Shown: positions 23,298 through 36,300 of the stretch, piece by piece
Layout of the letters: the number at the start of each line of letters is the position of its first letter
Numbering within the stretch: the first letter of the stretch is position 1
Assembly (NCBI GenBank): GCA_009801085.1
Contig: VNWV01000026.1
Span: 62,001 to 126,000, forward strand
DNA from: Lasiodiplodia sp. COLG20
Lineage: Eukaryota > Ascomycota > Dothideomycetes > Botryosphaeriales > Botryosphaeriaceae
DNA: 64,000 bases
Reading direction: 5' to 3'
Notes under the pieces: generated by a model
What the model saw: the letters and a program-made list of their open reading frames with translations, nothing else
What the model was told of the DNA's origin: nothing
Database searches by the model: none
Program-made: the position numbers and the translations under genes

Positions 23298-26200
23298 ATG
23301 GCATTGTTTTTTTTTTTTAAATTCTTTATTTCCCTTTTTGGGTTTCTGGCAGCTTTGAGCGTGGAGGTTGACAAGAAGGCAATTCATCACGCTCAGTTGT
23401 TCTATACCTAAAGACATTCTATCCCACTTCATGAGACGCAAAGGACAAGGAAATGAGCAAGACAGTACTTTCCGTCTCCCAATGCAAACCTGTCCATGAA
23501 TCCAATAGTCCCGTTTTCCGCAATCAGTGAAGTCCCGTAAGGCTGTCCACGCGGGAAGGCACGTGCTGCTATTCATCACTACACCACCTCAGCCCAGGCC
23601 AGCCTCTGCCAGCGGACCGCCGGTAGTACTACGTAGTACAGGAGACCGGTGCGAGTACAAGCCACGGCGCCGCCGATGGCTGTGAGTCGCACACGATCCA
23701 AGCGTTGTTTTTTGATCCTTAGGGCTGAAATGAAATGCAGACACAGACCTCAACGCACGCACGCACGAACGCTAGTCAAAGCGTTGAGGCTGAGAATAGC
23801 GCGGCAAGGGAAAGCAGTTCGCGGTGAGAAGACCGTTGTAGGCTGGCGCGTAAGGTTGAGTAAGAGCGTAAGGGATAGAGTAGGCGGCGAGTCAAGGGCG
23901 TGCAATGTCGGTCTGGCCGAGAAGGGTGCGGTCTGCCGAGTAGACGGTCAGGTAGGGCATTGCCTGAGACCCTGCAGATGATGATGATGCTTGTTTCTGT
24001 GTAGAGGTTACGCAGGGCAAACGGCGGTGGGCTAGAACCACTGGCATTGACGGAGTTGCTGTACAATAGTGGAAGTCTATTGGTGCGTGTTTCGGGTCAT
24101 GCCGAGTTTTGGTTTGAGCTTCGCTACTCTTGTTTCAATAGGCATTATCCTTCGCCTCCGAAGTAGCAGCACTCTACACCGCATAGACGGTACTACAATA
24201 GCAGTAGTAGGCGGTGTTGTCCTCAGAGTCCTACAGGGGTTCGGACGAGGGCGAGACAGGGCGATTTCGTCCGAGTCAGGCGTGCGGCGCCAGCGCAGAG
24301 AGCTTGTTGGGCGGCGCAGGAGCTCATCATCATGCTTCCCTCGTCCTCCTCCGGCTCTTCTCTCACATCCACGACTTTAGCACTGTAACCGCCCACCGGG
24401 CCCTCTCTTCGGCCCGTGTGAGCACGGCTCGGCCGACAGTAGACACAAAACAGCGAGCTCTGGTGAAAGAGTGGACAGAGTCGCGTGCTCCGAAGCAGAG
24501 GCCACGATGCCGTACCCGTGCGCGCCATTTGGTCGCATCATCCGTCGGCCTGCCCTACGGGATATTTTTACACCCCCTTCCTTCCGCACGAGCCCCGCCG
24601 CAGCGCTTTTGCCAGCGCAGACCGCCCACCGGCGCCGGGTCTAGGTCGGGTCGGCCAATGTCAATCGCTTGCCCATTACGTCGACGAGAGAAGTCTTCTA
24701 GAAGCACGGGGCTCCTGGGGGCGACCTGGCTCGCCTCGTTGCCTTACGCCGCACCCCCGTGGTGGGCCTGCCTGCGGCTCTCGCTGTCCCACGCATCATG
24801 CAACCACGTACCCGAGCTCCCTGGGGGAACAGGAGCAGGGCTTGCGCGAGCCACGCCTCACGGCCGTTGCTGCGGTCGCTTAGGTCGCTCCTCCAGGCGC
24901 TTGGAGCCTCTCTGTTGTTCGCGTGGTGAAGCAACGGAAGGAAAAAGACTGACGATGCGTCGAAGTGTGAGATGAGATCAGGGACGAGAGCCAAGCAAGG
25001 GGGGTGTGTAGTGCGGCGCGGGCAGAGCAGCAGCAGCACCTCGTACAGGAACCCGAACCGGGGCCCCACCTTCCCTACTCGCGCGGGACGGGCGACGGTT
25101 CCGGTCGAATGCTTCTCTGCTCTCTTGTTGACTCGGTGTTTCATCGCTTCCGGGCGCCTCGTGTTGCGACAGTGAGCAATCACATGTCCCTGCGCCCGCC
25201 GCCCTGCCTATCACCAATAACACAATAATGAACACGGGCAGAGTGTTGAGACATGATCGCACACCTCCTGACTTAGATGCTAGCACCGTGTTCCCACGAA
25301 AATTTTTTCTCTTGTTGTCCCGTTGCCGACCGAAGGACCCGTCGCCGCGTGCGCGCGCACATGGCCGACCGAGTCTTGGGACCTAGCGCACGTTATTTGT
25401 AACTGCTCGGCAGTGTGTGGTGCCGATGGGCATGGCATGGCATCGTTCGGCGGTGCCTGCGGAATGGAGCCACGGGCCAGCAAGCCGGGCGACACCCAGG
25501 TGACTAGCAGCTGAGCTAACGCACGAGGGTCGCGTGGAACGTGCTTCGGCCCTAGGGTTTTGGTGTGTATTGTATTGTAACTAGACCCGTTCGTCGGCAA
25601 AGAGCACATGCTTGGAATAACCGGCAACCGGCAACGTTTATTGTTGCGGCGCCGCGCCTAAACGCTAGTCTCACCACACCAAATTTCCACCGAGCACCAA
25701 CGCCACCGCCGTCAAGTTCGTTGCAAGCTTGTCGTTGGCCTCGTGCTACGGTTCCTGCAGTCAGCAGCCTAAGCGGGCCGGCGCCACCGCGGCCGCGAGC
25801 GAGAAAAAAAGACTTCTGACTGCTGAGATCAGATCAGCCCCCAAAAAACTTCGCTATCGGATCTTCGGAACATTATTTTTCTGTGTCGCACCGCAGCATG
25901 CAGGTGCTCAGGGGTACGTGCAGCAATGCTGTGGGACCACCCATCCCCGCCCCATGTTCCTTGTGGGCTTTGATGAGACAACCGTCGTACGGGGGGGTCC
26001 CCGCCGCCGCTGCATAACACAAGCACCGCACACCGCACACACGGGTTTCGTCCAACAAAACATTCTGAATCAATTCCCCTTCCTCCGCCAGTCTAGAACG
26101 CAGGGGGACAAGAAAGGGCATATACACACGACGATAAGGGCCAATAAGCGATTGACAAGGGTGCGAGGCAGTGAGATAACGAAAGAAGAAAAAGCGCAAT

Positions 26201-26642
26201 TTCTATATCCGTGCTACGAGGAGCCCATAATCGTCTATATGCATACCCAGAAATGATGTGATGACCGCGTGCGTGAAAAGACATGAAGAGGAGAGGGAAA
26301 CTGATTGGGGTAAGAACACAGCACCCATTAGATTTGTTGGAAACACATTATTCGCCCGCCCAAACTCAGCCCCCTCAAAACGAGGAAATGCGATACCAGG
26401 ATGTGCCCCCGATAAGGAAAACCACCGTCCAATGAAAAACCGTCAGCCCGGCGCGCAAACGCCGCACACGCTTGGGGGTGATGAGGCGTTCGCAGTTAAT
26501 TAAACATCAGAAAGCTTGAACTGATAACGTTCAGCTCACTGCGTCCAACCTTCCACAAGTAGCCGCAAGCCCCCAAATGAAACACGGCGCACGCCGCGCG
26601 TCCTGCTTTTTATTTTTTTTACTTGTTGATAGGCGAGAGCGC
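23298..26642. other. Large gene-poor region
   Basis: A 3.3-kb stretch between convergent genes. Several long frames exist on both strands (for example 24214-24975), but their translations are Arg/Pro/Ser-rich, lack hydrophobic cores and have no family features, as expected from GC-rich non-coding DNA. No tRNA, inverted repeats or target duplications recognised. An unannotated non-coding RNA cannot be excluded. Confidence 0.45.
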
Positions 26643-27515
26643 TTAGAAGAGCGCGGCCAGGAGACCGGCGCCCATGAGCAGGGAGTCGACGCCGAAAACA
26701 CCTGCGGCGTTGTTACCGTCAGCGGAGCCGGAAGCAGAGGCGCTGGGAGTGCTGCCGGGGGTGCTGGCACCGGCGGCCGAGCTGGCAGCCGACGAAGCAG
26801 CAGCAGAGCCCGAAGCGGAAGCCGAAGCAGCAGCGGAGCTGGAACCCGAGCGAGAGGCGGAAGCAGAAGCCGAGGACGAACCTGCAGCGCCGGTGGACGA
26901 GGCACCGGCCGGGGTGGAGGCCGAGGAGCCGGTGGAAGCGGCGGCAGAGCCAGAGCCGGAGCCGGAGGAGGCAGAGGAAGAGCTCTCAGCGGTGGCCGAG
27001 GCGGAGGACGAAGCGGCGGCGGTCGAGGTGGCCTCGGCGGAGGTGGAGGCGGGCTTGTCCGACTTGCTGCTGCTGGTCTCGGAGGGGAGGTTGGCGCCGC
27101 AGTTGGCCGAGAAGTAGTCGTTCTGGTAGACCCAGGTGGGGCAGTAGTTCTCCTTGTAGCTGGAGTAGCAACTGTATTGGTGGTGACGTCAGTGGATGTT
27201 CGATGGGAGAGGGATGGGGCCATTGGAGGGTCAATGGCAGGTGGCACTTACGCAGACTGGTGGGACAAGACGGAGCAGGAGCACGAAGTGACGGCACCGG
27301 TGGTGCAGACGTTCATGGAACCCTGGACCTGACCGCAGGACTCGAAGAGGCTGTTCGAGATGGGTGGTCAGTGAGGAGGTTCCAATATTGCATCGATGCA
27401 CGGGGCAGTGTATAACTCACGAGATGGCGGCGGCATTGCCCTGGTTGCAGTCGGCAGCAACGACGCTGGTGAGGGCCGTGATGGCAAGAGCCTGGACGAG
27501 AGTCTTGGAGAACAT
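26643..27515 (-). CDS. Small cysteine-rich Ser/Ala-rich GPI-anchored surface protein
   Basis: Minus-strand exons 27515-27421, 27350-27252 and 27171-26643 give 240 residues. A signal peptide (MFSKTLVQALAITALTSVVA) is followed by a cysteine domain of about 75 residues with the pattern DC, ESC, NVC, SCSC, ACYSS, YC, NC. After that comes a stretch of some 120 residues made almost only of Ser, Ala, Gly and Thr, then a hydrophobic end (GVFGVDSLLMGAGLLAALF) after small residues, which is a GPI-anchor signal. The Ser/Thr-rich part is probably heavily O-glycosylated and spans the wall. Similar proteins are common in ascomycetes; role unknown. The cysteine pattern lacks the CFEM arrangement. Confidence 0.82.
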
Positions 27516-28269
27516 TGTGGATAGATGTTGTGAACAACGAAAGTGCTGTATAGCGGTGGGTGGCGTAGAGTGAACGAGCGACTACGCTTGATGATACCAC
27601 GAAATGGAGGAAATTGCTTTGACAGCCGGAAGAGCGAGCGTTGGGGCCATGGCTTTAAAGCTGGAGATTGTGCAGTGCTCGTATTGTTGCCGGAGCCTAC
27701 CGTAGGGCTGGCTGCCGCCTCTCGCGCTGCGCCTTCCGCCCACTCTGTAAAGTTGCTCGTATTATGTCACTGTCGCCCGTACCGGCGCGGAATACCATAC
27801 GAACGAGGGCGGATGGTCAAGCAGTTGGCCGGTGCGTAGGGCGCCAACGGCCAAGACCGGCCAAGGCCAGAAAAGGGGCAGCTCGCTCCGCCCAGGAGCT
27901 TAAAAATAGCCGCAGATTGGCGGCGACGCAGGTACATCACCCCATGACTGCCGGCCCTCGTGAAAGCTTCATTACCAGAACGCCGCAGATCTGGAGCGGC
28001 CACAGCATGGCCCGATGTAGTCTAGCACGCACCGCTTTGGGGCGCAATTAATTGCAATGCAAGTGAGCCACAGCTGCGGCGCGCCCGAGGGGGGCTTCTC
28101 TGCGAAACAGCACCCTACAATAAAAAGAATGTTTCTCCCCCGCGCTGACTTCTGCACCGCAAGATCCCGGCCAGTCATTCGTTACGTCTCACTCCTTTGA
28201 CCACCAACACACGCTCGTTCCCTCGTTTTTTCACGCTAGTAAATCCTTCTCACAGTCCTTATCGCAAAA
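27516..28269. other. Divergent promoter region
   Basis: About 750 bases between two divergently transcribed genes for secreted proteins. It should contain both promoters; pyrimidine-rich tracts lie just upstream of 28270. No gene seen. Confidence 0.5.
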
Positions 28270-29226
28270 ATGAAGTACTCCGCGCCCATCATCGCTCTTT
28301 TCGGCCTCCTTGGCGGCGTCTCCGCCACCATGAGCCCTGCCAACATGCAGGATACGGGCAATTCGCTCGCCCGCCAGGCTTTCGACATCAAAGATCTAGT
28401 CGTGCAGATCAACTCCACCATGAACACCGGCCCGATGCAGGTAAGTGCTCTCCGCTTCTCTCTCGTCAGCGGCCCAAGTGAGGCTGAAGGAGCATTTTTG
28501 CCCGACGTGCCCACCTATCACTGGTCCAACCCATGCTGACCATGTGGGTCGCTCCCTCGTCTAGGATGTTTTCGAGGAGATGGATGATCTGTACGATACC
28601 GTCCTGGCCAACATCCAGCTCATCATTGGCTCCGCTGCTCTTACCGAGACGAGCGAGGACACCCAGCTCGTGTACGAGGCATACTCCTACGTAAGTTATC
28701 TCCCACCGCCATCCGCCCGCATCCGCCGAGCCCGGCCGCCGCCCCAATCAACAAGGCGCCACCGCCTCCCGTGCTCCCCGTGAAATTTAATCTCTCTGCC
28801 GTGACGGTCAAAATACAATTGCCGAACGGTCGTGACCTCATAATAAAAGAGATGTGCAATCGTCGCTAACAATCCAAACAGCTCGTCCAGGGCATGTTCG
28901 AGCTGATGGACGCGCTCGCGGGCTCGGCCGACAACTTCGTGGCCATGGACGACCAGAACGAGTTCCGCGTGCCGGCGTCGATCCGCGAGGTCGGCGGCGT
29001 CGTCGACGCCTGGATGTTCAACATGATCGGCCTCTTCCCGTCCAACAGCTCCTACTCGGACCAGGCGGCGAACCAGAAGAACCAGGTCGACTCGCACTTC
29101 CGCCGCTCCATCGCCGCCTACCACCTCGCCACGGCCAAGACCGCCGCCCCCTACGGCAACATCACCAGCATCGTCTCGCTCGACGCCCTCGATCTCACCA
29201 AGAAGGATGTCGAATCATCCACCTAA
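28270..29226 (+). CDS. HsbA-like secreted helical protein
   Basis: Exons 28270-28440, 28565-28690 and 28882-29226, all joined in phase 0, give 213 residues. The N-terminus is a signal peptide (MKYSAPIIALFGLLGGVSA). The mature part is predicted to be nearly all alpha-helical, with heptad-like blocks such as DIKDLVVQINSTMNTG and LVQGMFELMDALAGSADNF, and no cysteines. This resembles the hydrophobic-surface-binding protein A / cell-wall galactomannoprotein group of ascomycetes, which coat hydrophobic surfaces and can recruit hydrolases. The assignment rests on size, secretion and helical pattern, so the family is only probable. It is divergent from the GPI protein at 26643-27515. Confidence 0.6.
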
Positions 29227-30136
29227 GCAAGCCCACCGCGCCCCGCTGTATCTCATCTAGATGAGGATCTGGCTGTTTGCTGCGTTGTTCCGCGTCGCTG
29301 CCTGATTCTTTTTTGACTGCTGACGTGAGATCTGTGTGATGTGGAGAGTGGAGATGGTGTGGATGTGTGGATGTGTTGTTGGTGGTGGCTGCGAGTGGCG
29401 GTGTGAGATTAGGCTGTGGCAGCAATGAAGGAAAGTAATAGCTATTTTCTCTTCGATTGAAAATATTATTTTTGACCTTCTGCGTTGTGTAATACACTTG
29501 TAACTTTTCTCGGCCAAATGCGTTGGCCCTTTTTTTCCAATTCGTCGGTGAGAAGCGACAACAACACAGGCAGCAATTCAGCAAGTCTTTCCGACTCGTG
29601 CGAGTGCACCTCTCTCGTGTTTTGCCTGCAACCGCATTTCGCGCGCGCGTGCGAGTGCGAGCGCTGTGACTGACAATCCCCGTGTAAGAGAACACATCAC
29701 TGCCTCTTCTCGTTTTTGCCGAATCTCTTCGCTCGGGCTGCCGATTCGGGTGATGAGCGGCACGCGAATCAACCGACACGGGGGAGGGCCCGCGGCAAAT
29801 CGCCATGCAGGACCCATGGGGAATCTATCGAGCCGTCCCACCGGCCCCCTGCAAATGCTAATGTATCGACAATTTTGTTTTTGCGTGAAAGTATCGAAAT
29901 TGTGGGTATATCTCTGAACGAAGTAGATGATCGCGGAAGTAATGAAGTTCTCGACCGAACGCTCGCGTGACTCAGGTTATGTTGATCTTGGACGGAAAAC
30001 CCAAAAGACAAAAATGCAAAATGCTGCCTTCCCCAATATGCGTGCGTGTGTTCTGATATATCCCCCCTTGAACGCCATTTCTCCCAATGCCTGACTAGCG
30101 CTGTCCACTAGATGCTCTCATTACATGATAAAGTTT
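29227..30136. other. Convergent intergenic region
   Basis: About 900 bases between convergent genes; contains T-rich and GT-rich tracts (29330-29400) but no supportable gene. Confidence 0.5.
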
Positions 30137-32120
30137 TTACAGAATTAAGATTACCAGGAAGACGGCGCTGAGTAGCGCCAGGCTGCTGGACTTGGCCGTG
30201 GCGGGCGCAAGCGACGACGACGACGAGCTCGAACTGTCCTCCTCGGAGCCGGATCCGCCTGTCGACGGGTTTCCGTCGTTGTCGTCGCCCTTGATCGAGA
30301 CGTCGGGGCAAATGGCAGCGAGGGTGCCGTTGAAGTAGGCCGTCGGAACCCAAATCTAAACTCCGAGTTAGCGGTTTCTCGTTCTCCCCCTATTCTCCAC
30401 AGTTTTTTTCCGAGATTTCTTACCTGCGGCTCGCCGTCGGTCAGGGTGGTGGAGAAGGTGCCGGCGTCGCCTGTGGTTTTAGTCTTGCACGTGGTAACGT
30501 CGACGATCTGCGCGCCCGCGTGGAAGTTCGTATCGCCGATCTCGAAGGGGCCAATGTCGTCGGCGTTGCTGCCCTTGTTGGTGATGACCGTGACCAAGCT
30601 CTTGTCGTAACCCTTGCGCATCACTAGCACGTCGTCGTGGGCGACGATGGCCTTGGTCTTGTGGGTCCAGTACGGGCTCCAGTAGTCGTAGGTGGCGTTG
30701 CCGACGATGGCGTTGCGCGCCCAGTTGATCTGCTTGACCAGCTGGTACAGCGGCGCCGACGTGTTGTAGCCCGACAGCCACAGCGCCTCACGGTTGCCTG
30801 GATCCTCGCCGCCGTGGAAACGCTGCTCGGTGCCATAGTACAGGATGGGAATGCCGTCGCCGAGCAGGCCGAAGACCAGGGCGTTCTTCAGGTGGGAGAG
30901 GTCGTCCGTCATGTTGGCCAGGCGGGCAACATCGTGGTTCTCAGTGAAGATACCCATGATGGTGGGGTCGTGGCAGGTCGTGTCCAGGTTGTTAATGGCG
31001 TAGGTGAGGGCCTGGACGGGGGAGGTCGAGTTCTTGAACGTGTTCATGATCGAGTACCACATGGGGTAGTTGAGGACGGCGGACACGGCGTTGATCATGT
31101 AGTTGCAGATGTACTCGGTCTGCGAGGTGAAATCCTCGCCGATGGTGTAGGTGTTGACCTTGGACTCGAACTCGCTCCAGAAGGCCTTGGGCACGTGCTT
31201 GACGGCATCGACACGGAAGCCATCGACTGCAGGGCGGTTAGATTAACTGGGGTCGCACAGCATCTCGGCAAAAGCTTACCTTGATAGTCGCTGGTCACCT
31301 TGACGCCCCAGTTCTCAAAGTACTCGATGATGTCCGGGTCTTCGGTGTTGATGTCGGGCAGCGACAGCGTATCCCTTCCGAGCCAGCACTGGGTGTCGGT
31401 TAGCTTCTGCGGAGACGAGAAGGCGGATTATACGCACGTTCTGGTAGTTGGTGGGGTTGCTGTAGTCGGTGATGTAGCAGAACTTGTGGAAAGCCGACTG
31501 GGTGTTGAAGGGCGCGGAGAAGTTGGAGTAGACGACGTCGGCGCCAGGGCCGGGCCACGCCAGGTTGTTGGCGACGAAATCAATCATCAAGTACTACGGG
31601 GAGTCAGTCGAGGTTGGAATGCGGCGGGAGCGGGGTCTGGCGCACCATGCCGCGGTCGTGGACGGCCTTGGACAAGCTCTTGAGGTCATCTTCGGTCCCA
31701 AAGTACTCGTTCAACTGGCTCGGGTCCTGCTGCCAGAAGCCGTGGTAGTTTTCACCCGCCGAGGGCCAATTGCCCTCGATACCTTTGGTGATGGGCGAGA
31801 TCCAGATCTGGTTGCGAAGTCTGGGTCAGCCGTTTTTCTGAGACACTGGTCGCGTAATGCGACAAACTCACAGCGGTGAATCCCATGCCCTGGATGTAGT
31901 CCAGCTTGTTCTCCAGGCCCTTCCATGTGCCGCCGCAGTGAATCTGTTCCTCGACGTCGCATGCGGCGGTCGTCGAGCCGTCAGTGCGGGCGTAGCGGTC
32001 GACGATGACCTGGTAGATGGAGCGCGACCGCCATTGTTCGGTCGTGGCGGCGAGGGCGGGCTGCAGCAACGAGAGTGCGCCGAGGGCGGCGATAGCGAGC
32101 GACTTGGGTTGGAGCGTCAT
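30137..32120 (-). CDS. GPI-anchored GH13 alpha-amylase-like enzyme
   Basis: Six minus-strand exons (32120-31872, 31807-31646, 31593-31438, 31388-31280, 31226-30424, 30355-30137) give 565 residues. The signal peptide is about residues 1-24. GH13 motifs are complete: DGFRVDA with nucleophile Asp232, GEDF with acid/base Glu256, and FTENHD with Asp324. The C-terminus has a Ser run (about 510-545) and a hydrophobic end ([17 protein letters not shown]), so the enzyme is probably held at the plasma membrane or wall by a GPI anchor. GPI-anchored amylases next to alpha-1,3-glucan synthase genes are known in Aspergillus (AmyD/AgtA types) and affect alpha-glucan rather than food starch; the head-to-head position here suggests the same job. 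The 49-base intron 31389-31437 was placed using a CTAAC branch site. Confidence 0.9.
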
Positions 32121-33314
32121 GACTGCGTCGAGTGCAGCAACATCAATTGCAGCACCTATTCAAACACCGCGCCGGGGAAGTTTAACGGGCTGTAGAGGAT
32201 CAAAAGCAGAGGGCCAGTCGGCAGACCGCGGGCCGACTGGCATTTGGGTGGTGGCACGGGGGGGTCCAGGAGGCTTATCCGGGCGGCGGCTTAGCTTCAT
32301 GCGACGTGCTGGGATGGTTGCTCGTATAGGTTTGATTGATGGGCGCATTACTCAGGCGAGCCGCAGGCCCGGACCGGGGGGTGCCCGATCGGGCCTGGCG
32401 CTATCGCCCAAGCGAGCGGCCTTTTTCGAACGTCGCCCACATCGCCCGCGTCCATCGCCCGCCGTCGAGGCCCATGCTCGCTGCGCACTCCGCCCTTCTC
32501 GCCGCCCGCCATGAACGCTCCCGCCCGTCGCGCACGCCGTCGCCGCGCCGCCCTGGAGCCCCTGTTCCGTCATCGCGCTGGCGCTGTTGGCACCCACCGC
32601 CCCGCGCCCGCAGTGCCTCCGTCGGCCGCAGTCCCGCCTCTCGTGTCATTCGTATCCCGGCAGCCCTGCAACATGGCCGGGGGGCGTGCGCAGCGATCCA
32701 CCGGCGTGGGGCGGCGCTCGCTTGGCGCTCGTGTCGAATTCTCGAGAAACGGCCGTGTTCTGTAACGAATCCCAATACGACGCCCGAAACGGACTCCCGT
32801 GCGCCCGCCTGAGGAATTCTGCGGCGCAACGCCCCCGTCACCACGCCTGCAGGAGCCAAGCCACTGCTCCTTCCACCGGCCTCCCGCGTTTCATTGGTGC
32901 CGCCGGCTTATTTGCCTTTGACATGAGCCTCGATCAGCCCGTGCCGGTCTGCTAGGGCTCCGACTGTGTCTATCAATAGTACTAGCCCACGGACGCTCTC
33001 CGCCGCGTGGATCCCAGCCGAGCTCCAGTCGGCTTATCTGCTTGCTAGCAAAAGTCGCCCGTTTCTTTCTCCAGCAACGTTGATTCAACAACCCAACCAG
33101 ATCCATCCCCTAACCTCTCCCCCCCTGTTCGTATTGCGGTTATGCCTTTGCCGCAGAGCAGCTACATCAGGAGCAACTAATTTGAGCGAACAAAGGCTAA
33201 AGACCGGCACGGTACTAACCGTACCTGTCAAGCTCTCCACGAAGCAGAGAGAAGTCTCCCCTCTCTTCTGCTCCCTGCAGCCCTACACTCGCTTTCTCGT
33301 TTTTTCTTTGCATT
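32121..33314. promoter_or_regulatory. Bidirectional promoter between amylase and glucan synthase genes
   Basis: A 1.2-kb GC-rich region separating two divergent genes of alpha-glucan metabolism. It should hold both promoters and could coordinate them. Short overlapping frames (for example 32336-32812) are Arg/Pro-rich and not gene-like. No specific factor sites are claimed. Confidence 0.5.
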
Positions 33315-36300
33315 ATGGCGCGGTTGGGTCTTTCGTTCGCTACTCTCGCTCTCTGCTTAATCCAGGTTTACGCTCTGCCGTACCTCGACGAGTACGCAGA
33401 CTGGAACCTTAATACCAAGCAGGGCGAAACCGACCCGACCAAATACTGGGGACAATGGGAAGACCACGACTTCCAGCCGTCGCCAGACAACTGGCGCTTC
33501 CCCTTCTACACGCTCTTCCTCGACCGCTTCGTCAACGGTGACCCCTCCAACGATAACATCAATGGCACCCTTTTCGAGGTCGACATCACCTCCAACCAGC
33601 TCCGCTATGGCGGCGACATCGAGGGCCTCATCGACACGCTGGACTACATTCAGGGCATGGGCATCAAGGTTCGTCTCCGCCTAGCGCGCCCTCCCGCAGC
33701 GCTGTGACTGACGCGCCGACAGGGCATCTACATCGCCGGCAGCCCCTTCATGAACTTGCCGTGGGCCGCAGACTCGTACTCGCCCACCGACCTGACTCTG
33801 CTCGACTGGCACTTTGGTAACATCACGACATGGCGCAACGCCATCAGCGAGATCCACGAGCGTGGCATGTACGGTACGCAATGATCTTCAACGATGCGCA
33901 CGGCGATCGGTGCTGACGCGCAAGCAGTGATCCTCGACAACACGATCGCCACCATGAGCGACCTCATCGGTTTCGAAGGCTATCTCAACGGCACCGCGCC
34001 CTTCAAGTGGGACGAACACAACGCTGTCTACAAGACGTCAAGGCGCTACTGGGATTTCGACGTGTCCAATGACCAGAATGACGACTGCGATGTGCCCAAG
34101 TTTTGGAACAAGGATGCGACCATGGTTGGATCCAACGTCACGGACAACTTCAAGACCTGCAAGAAGTCCGAGTTTGATCTGGTGAGTAATGATTTGAGCC
34201 ACTAGCGCCTCCTGTCCGCTAACCCTTCCCAGTTCGGAGACGTCGAGTCGTTCGGAACCTACCCCGAATACCAGAAGCAACTGTCCAAGTTCTCGTTCGT
34301 CCAGGACCGCTTGAAGGAATGGGACCCGACCGTGCTGAAGAAGCTGAAGCTCTATTCGTGCATTGCCATCAACATGCTGGATTTTGACGGTTTCCGTATC
34401 GACAAGCAGCTGACCATCACCCTGGAAGCCCAGGCCGAGTGGTCGCAGTCTATCCGCGAGTGCGCCGCCAAGGTTGGCAAGAAGAACTTCTTGATTTCCG
34501 GCGAAATTGTGTCGGACAACACGCTTGGATCCATCTACATTGGCAGGGGCAAGGAGCCGCAGATGAAATGGGCTACCAACGAGGAGTCTTACACGGCCAA
34601 CCTCACCTGGCCGGAAGCGCCCGCCATCTACCAGCGCAACACCAGCGCTGTCGATGCCTGGGCCTTCCACTACACGGTTTACAGAAGTCTTCTGCGTTTC
34701 TTGGGCATTGACGGTATCTACGAGGCCGAGCGCGATCTCCCCATCGACTGGGTTGACGCGTGGAACGAGATGGTCAAGACCAACGATATGATCAACGCCA
34801 ACACGGGCAAGTTTGACCCGCGCCATCTTTACGGAGCCACCAACCAGGACGTTTTCCGCTGGCCGGGTATCACGAACGGAACTGACAGGAATTTGGCTGG
34901 CCTTTTCGTTACGACCATGATTATGCCCGGTATCCCGCTCCTTTTCTTCGGTGAGGAGCAAGCTTACTACGTCCTGGAGAGTACTGCCGACAACTACATT
35001 TTCGGCAGACAGCCCCTGTCCTCGTCTCTCGCCTGGCAAGACCACGGCTGCTACAGCATTCCCTTCACCAAGTACACCAACTTCCCGCTCAACACGTCCC
35101 TGACCGGATGCAAGGACGACACCGTGAGCTACGATCACCGTGATCCCTCGAATCCCGTCAGGAACATCATCAAGCGCATGTACGAGCTGAGAGCCGCTTT
35201 CCCGACGCTCAACGATGGTTTTGAGCTGCAGAAGCTCTCGAACTTGACGTACTGGAACTATCTGCCCGGTTCGAAGGGTACTGGCACAGAAATGGGCGTT
35301 CGCAGTGTTGTGAGAATGCGCCACGAGGCCACCCAGGACTTCTCCGGTTCCGGTGCAGGTAACCTGCCCGTCTGGCTTGTGTACACCAACGATAACACCA
35401 CGACGACCTACACTTTCGACTGTTCGGACAAGAACAAGTCTTTGATCGCGCCCTACGATTCTGGAACCACGGTCAAGAACCTGTTCTATCCCTACGAAGA
35501 GTACACGCTCAAGTCGTCGCCCCTGGAGCTTGGCCTGGAAGACCAGACTGGCTCCAACGGCTGCTTGGATGAGCTCGAGATGAAGCAGTGGGGTTTCAAG
35601 GCTTTCGTGCCCGTTGACGATTTCGTCGATCCCAACCCCGTCATTACCAAGTTTGTGCCCGGTCATGACGCCCGCGTCAAGGCGACGGCGGAGAAGGAGT
35701 CGGTTGACATCGAGATCCACTTCTCCCACGAGATGAGCTGCGACTCGCTCACGAAGGCCATTTCCTTTACCTCGGATTCCGCCGACGGCTCGTCTCCAAC
35801 CATTTCCAACGCGCAATGCACCACTATGAGCAACGCCACTGAACATGACTACAATGGCGCTATTCCCAGCGCTTGGAAGTACGCGGCAACGCTGACGGAC
35901 GTGGCTCACGGTGTCCACCGCATTACCATCACCAACGCGACCACCACGGCAGGACTGAAGACCGGAACCAAGGATCACTTCATGATCCGCGTGGGTGACG
36001 AGAAGAACCCTATCACTTTCCCCAGGACTGCCAAGTTCTCGTCTACTCTTGTGGGCGGATCGAGCGACAATCTGATTGTTTCCCACAACGCGGCCGGTGC
36101 CACCAAGTTCCGCGCGTCGAGAGATTGGGGTTCGACCTGGACCGAGTGGCTTGAATACACGGGCGAGAACTACACGATGCCTGCGTTGAAGTGGACCGGT
36201 ACCAGCGACCAGAAGTGGGATGGCGAGCACGTCATTGTGCAGTACTGGGGTCGTCTTGTTTCCAGCAGTGCCCACCAGCAGGAGGGTGATTTGAACAGCG

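Noticed and set aside
22155..23579. 474-codon minus-strand frame opposite the S41 peptidase gene
   Set aside because: Antisense shadow of a GC-rich exon; Arg/Gly/His-rich low-complexity translation.
24214..24975. 253-codon frame in the gene-poor region
   Set aside because: No signal peptide, motif or hydrophobic core; composition fits random GC-rich DNA.
26577..27332. Gly/Arg-rich plus-strand frame resembling a repeat protein
   Set aside because: It is the reverse of the Ser/Ala-rich part of the GPI protein gene, which has signal peptide, introns and anchor on the other strand.
31407..31437. 31-base intron in the amylase gene
   Set aside because: Also in frame, but too short for a fungal intron; the 49-base alternative ending at 31389 contains a CTAAC branch site and restores the conserved NCWLG region.
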